Source of the DNA: Jacaranda mimosifolia | Taxonomy: Eukaryota > Streptophyta > Magnoliopsida > Lamiales > Bignoniaceae | Length of the DNA: 64,000 nucleotides | Direction of reading: 5' to 3' | Assembly (NCBI GenBank): GCA_018894105.1 | Contig: CM032122.1 | Coordinates: 22,727,674 to 22,791,673, forward strand | Shown here: positions 59,945 to 64,000 of the stretch, piece by piece | How positions within the stretch are numbered: the first letter of the stretch is position 1 | How the letters are laid out: each line of letters opens with the position of its first letter | The notes under the pieces: generated by a model | Database searches by the model: none | Told to the model about the DNA's origin: nothing | What the model saw: the letters and a program-made list of their open reading frames with translations, nothing else | Position numbers and translations under genes: made by a program

Positions 59945-61172
59945 AAATCAAAGATATCCGATATTATTTCTTGATATTTGATATTATCTCATCGAGAAGA
60001 TAAATATCAAAGTTGTTCAAGATTATTTGGGATCTCCCACCAATATGGGTGTTCGCGGGTCGGGTCGGGTTTGTAGAAAAAAATAAATTCAAACCAATTA
60101 AATGTAATCAGGTTGGGTTCGATCGGGTTTCATAGAATTAGATCTCCAGACCCGAACCAAACCAATCCAATTGGGATCAGGTTGGGTAGTTGGGTGTATC
60201 TATTCAATTTTATCTTTTTTTATATTTTATTTTTAATTTTACTTTTTTAAAAATTAAATATTATTCTATTTATATATTACATTTCAATTAATGAAATAAT
60301 GAAAAATTCAATTTTAAGTAGGTAAAATATTGAAACTAGTATATATACTATATGACCAAAATATTGAAACAAGTGTACTATGTGACCATTCAAATATATA
60401 TATATTATATTTTAATTTTTAATCGAGTAGCCGGGTCGGGTATATAGAAATTGAACATGAGTCCAAGCCAATTGTTAATTGATTTTGATCGGGTTTTACT
60501 CGATTGGACCCGATAACCCGATCCAATCCGAACTAATTAAGTTGGTTTGATTTGGGTAATCGGGTTCATTGGGTAAATCAGATCAGACGAACACCCCTAC
60601 CCATAAAGCACCTATATAAAGGGGTGATCCCAACTCATTTGACACAACACAAATTCCAGCAAATGAGAGAAACTTTAAAAGAGTCCCGCAATTCTCTCAA
60701 GTAAATTTAAAAAGATCCACAACATTGAAGGCGTTCTTCGCAGAGCTCACATATTTTTGGCATTTGATTCAAGATTAAGGTGCGAAGCCCTCGAATTGGT
60801 GTTATTTTTATTCAAGGGGATCCACAACGTTCAAAGCGTTCTTTGCAGAACTCGTTTTCTTCAAATCAAATTTAAGCCCTCGATTTGTAGAAAAATAAAG
60901 CCAATTCAAGGCTTCGTACCTTAATCTTGAATCAAACGCCAAAAATATATGAGCTCCGAAGAACGCCTTGAACGTTGTGGATCTCTTTGAATTTGCTTGC
61001 GAGAATTACTAGACTCCTTCAAAGTTTATCGCATTTGCTTGAATTTGTGCTTTGTCAATGAGTTGGGATTGCCCCTTTATATAGGTGCTTCGTGTGAGAT
61101 CCCAGATAATCTTAAACATCTTTGATAGTTATTTCTCAATGAGATAATATCAAATATTAAGGGATAATAATT
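59945..61172. repeat. Palindrome of two LTR-like promoter fragments
   Basis: A plus-oriented block (59945-60043 continued at 60600-60860) is repeated in inverse orientation at 60890-61172. Shared words include TGGGATCT, CACCTATATAAAGGGG, CCCAACTCA, GATCCACAAC, AGGCGTTCTTCG and TTTGATTCAAGATTAAGGT. Each arm has a TATATAAA box, and the two arms face each other. The sequence resembles an LTR R/U5 region, but no PBS or coding domain is attached. A hAT element splits the left arm. Confidence 0.85.
60044..60599. mobile_element. hAT-type element (GGGTGTTCG ends) in the palindrome
   Basis: A 556-bp element begins TATGGGTGTTCG and ends CGAACACCCCTA, rich in GGGTCGGGTT and the inverse. Flanks CCCACCAA and CCCATAAA are an imperfect 8-bp duplication. 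The inverted arm of the palindrome shows the same text without it. Confidence 0.85.
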
Positions 61173-61423
61173 TAGGGGTGTAAATGAGTTGAGTCGAGCT
61201 CAGAAAACTAAGCTCGAGCTCAAGCCCGGCTCGTCGGAATAGGCAAAGGCTCAGGCTCGGCTCGCTAAAGCTCGATCAGGCTCAATTTGTATAGGTTTGG
61301 ATGAGTTTGGGCACGTATAAGTTCGGATATGCTCCATCTCGTATAAGCCCAGATGAGCTCGAGTCTGTTTAGGCTTGAAATTAATAATTAGGGTTTTTTT
61401 CTTTGTAATTTTTAAATAATTTT
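61173..61423. mobile_element. Left part of a hAT-type element cut by an LTR
   Basis: TAGGGGTGTAAATGAGTTGA starts an element rich in GAGCTCGAGCTC and GGCTCGGCTCG words, of the TAGGGGTG family seen nearby. At 61424 it is interrupted by the start of a long LTR; the other end is not in the window. Confidence 0.6.
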
Positions 61424-64000
61424 TGTAATGCCCTATCTCAGGATATCCCTTAGGTGAGGCGCCACTCAATTCAAACATTAATCTTAATCCATAAACAAGC
61501 AATAGGCTCAAAACATTTCAACTTAACTAATTAAAATCAGCGAAAATGTCGAACTTAATTAACACGACAAACACTTAAAGACATTCCCTAATTCAACTTT
61601 TATATCTAACATAACATATATAAACCTAAAGTCCTCCACATTAGTCCTGACATATCACATCATCTCAAAACCAAGGTTTAACATTCCAAGGAGCTCAATA
61701 ACATACACAAGCACCTATTGTATCACAAAAGTATTTCTCCAGCCCAATTCAGGAGTCCATGTCCTTCACTTAAAATTGCCTGAGAAAGTCAAAGAAATAC
61801 GGGGGGAGAGTCCAAAGACTTAGTGAGGGATAATAGTAGCCACAAGCAATAAGGATCTGTCGAGGAAGAATCAACTCGACAGATCAAAATTTAACAAGTA
61901 AATGGATACATTTCAAAATACATGCATTAACAAGTCCGGTAAACAAACATTATCAAATTCAAGACTTTTAGTAGGTACTAGCTCGGGGGTTGTCACTGCC
62001 GAATCGAACGATGCGGCCAGCTCAACCATTTTACTATGGGAGGTATCACCATTGGCCAACTCAACCAATTTACTATGGGATGTATCACCACTGACTCGTT
62101 CGGCCCGGATAATAGCCCAAACTTGACCAGGAAGCTACAACATCCTTATTGCTCCAAGAGCTAGTTTCAAGTGATCAAGATACAAGTACGAACAAGCAAA
62201 CCCGTACAAGATATGCATTTCAACATAACGAGTCAAGGAATGCATATCAATTCTCCTTATTCTATTCAAACAAGTATTTCCACAGCGTGACAGCTTGGCA
62301 TACAATTGGTTTGCCCATACAGACTGTATGGCGCATTGCCTATACGGACTATATAGTGCATTGTAGATACCTAAGCGGACTGCAAGGCGTGTCTCAAGTA
62401 TCCCAGCATTCCGCATAGGATTGGCACTCGGCCCAAATGTTATCTCCACACAAGTACAACAAGTACGACAAGTATCAATCAAGCAATTGGATTTGCCGAC
62501 AAGGCAATATATGAATTAGCAACAAGTACAATTAGGCCAACATGTTTAGATAATAGGATACAAACGAGCAAGTATGTCGGCAAGGCATCTGATAACAATT
62601 CAAGATAGAAACAAGTACCAGACAATAAGAAGTACCGATCGAGACATGTACAAAACAAGAGAAAAGAAAGTTTTGGGTGCCAGAACAAACAAGAACGAAT
62701 TTAATAGAGTGAAACCAAGTACTAACTCTCTCGAGGTATACAAATCAATAACAGATCACAAACAAGTATACTATCAAGTATGGATCTCAATAAACACGAG
62801 CAAGTATAGTTTCAAGCAAATTTAACCCACACAGGGGTTTTTCCATAAGTACAGATAAAATAATTGAGGCCAAAGTGGCAGACCCTCACAGGGGTTCAAC
62901 AAATAAGAAATAGCTTATACAACGCAAAAACCAGAGTGGTAGACCCTCACCTCCATAGTCTCAGATACAACAACCGAAATCAACAATTTACTAGTCCACG
63001 GGACCCACTTCCTCGTCACCTAACCAAAAAATATAATTATAGTCAAAATCCATATTTGACTCCCAGTATTTCACTATCATGCATATCATTAATCCAAATT
63101 CACTAATTCACCTATTAACATGATATTTTAGAGCTTCAATAGTACTATCGCCCCAATATTAGCTAAGATGCTTAGTAGTGGCAAAGTAATGCTCAGTTTT
63201 TATATTAATTCACTTATCAGGATATAGACTAGTCCTTAATTACGTAATCTTTTCATAATATCAACCTAAAGTCACAATAATTGCTTAATTCTTCATAATT
63301 AATCCCAACAATTGCCACTTAGGTCTTAAATCCACAAATTTAGGATTTTCTCATTTAATTAACTCAATTATTCCGAACTTATCATATAATAATACTAATT
63401 CAGGCTCACCAAGCCATACCATAATCCATGCATGGGGAATACACATCTCAACCATATATTATGGTACAACACTTGTATGCATATATATAAGCATAATCCC
63501 ATTCCAATTCTTTACCCACAATTCGGTTATTGTAACCTCAAAACCATAAACCGAGAGCACCACCACGATCACCGCAACGGTTTGAAGACATTATCTCGGA
63601 ATCGCCGCCGCACCACCGTGCTTTGCCTTCGGAAATACACAAACTCACCACCACAAGACGCCTTTCAGCCTCCTAAACCCAACGCCACCACCAATTCTAA
63701 GTTTCACCACCGGGAAGATTGTTAATTGAAGCTCTAAAGTTTGCTGGGTCTCACTTGCCACCATCTCTGATCATCCTCATTTTGCCGTTGCCAGTGGTTG
63801 AAACCCAATACTAACTTTGCCAATTACTCTCTTGAGCTAAACCCGTCGCGAAATACCCTTTGTCCACCACCAAAAGCTGCCGAAAAGCCTAAGCTCTCTA
63901 CTTCCACTGCGATCAACCTTCAAGCTTTGCTTTTCGGTGACCTACCGGTGGTTTGTGTGTGCATGTGGTATCAACGTGAAGCTGGGAGGGAGAGGAAAAA
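61424..64000. repeat. Second copy of the long LTR, truncated by the window edge
   Basis: Begins TGTAATGCCCTATC and follows 45481-48554 in the same orientation, though considerably diverged. It contains a tandem repeat of about 37 bp near 62010-62095 (CAACTCAACCAATTTACTATGGGA). Whether it is a solo LTR or one LTR of a full element cannot be decided here. Confidence 0.85.

Noticed and set aside
63432..63725. 97-codon ORF near the right edge
   Set aside because: Inside the second long LTR. No domain and no conserved frame in the first copy.

Overview
The window is a stretch of plant (angiosperm) nuclear DNA dominated by transposable elements. It is AT-rich, has no bacterial-style gene packing, and carries plant-type Ty3/Gypsy, Ty1/Copia, LINE, Mutator, hAT and CACTA sequences nested in one another. 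I found no convincing intact host gene. Almost every coding remnant is broken by stops and frameshifts. The main exception is a short two-exon GRF-type zinc-finger reading frame carried inside a Mutator-like element.

Layout. 1-12018: a degenerate Ty3/Gypsy element of the Tat lineage on the plus strand. It has a truncated 5' LTR, PBS, gag, protease, RT, two RNase H regions and integrase, then a 61-bp tandem repeat, a broken antisense ORF and the 3' LTR. Three non-autonomous DNA elements have inserted into it. 12019-17270: AT-rich sequence with one short CACTA element. 17270-20965: a 5'-truncated LINE split by a 345-bp TRIM and a 1.1-kb hAT-type element. 21943-29609: a minus-strand Ty1/Copia (Tnt1/Tork-like) tandem array of LTR, internal A, shared LTR, deleted internal B, LTR. 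30378-35091: a full-length but dead plus-strand Copia element with 200-bp LTRs, inserted into an antisense coding remnant. 35839-38165: fragments of a fourth Copia and a second Gypsy element.

38345-64000: two diverged copies of a roughly 3-kb non-coding segment lie in direct orientation (38345-41458 and 45425-59434). The second copy was later split by a 3.07-kb solo LTR with a perfect CAAAA target duplication, a 7.3-kb Mutator-like element (MULE) and a 792-bp hAT-type element. The first copy preserves the approximate empty site for all three. The MULE has about 215-bp terminal inverted repeats, a dead mudrA-type transposase on the minus strand and the GRF zinc-finger gene on the plus strand, and itself received a solo LTR related to the Tat element. 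The right end holds a palindromic pair of LTR-like promoter fragments, further hAT-type elements and a second long LTR that runs off the window.

Nothing here forms a cooperating pathway. The value of the window lies in relative insertion order, target-site evidence and a few odd structures: the shared-LTR Copia array with a replaced U3, the captured GRF gene, the repeated exons of mudrA and the promoter palindrome. All identifications come from reading motifs by eye; no database search was run.
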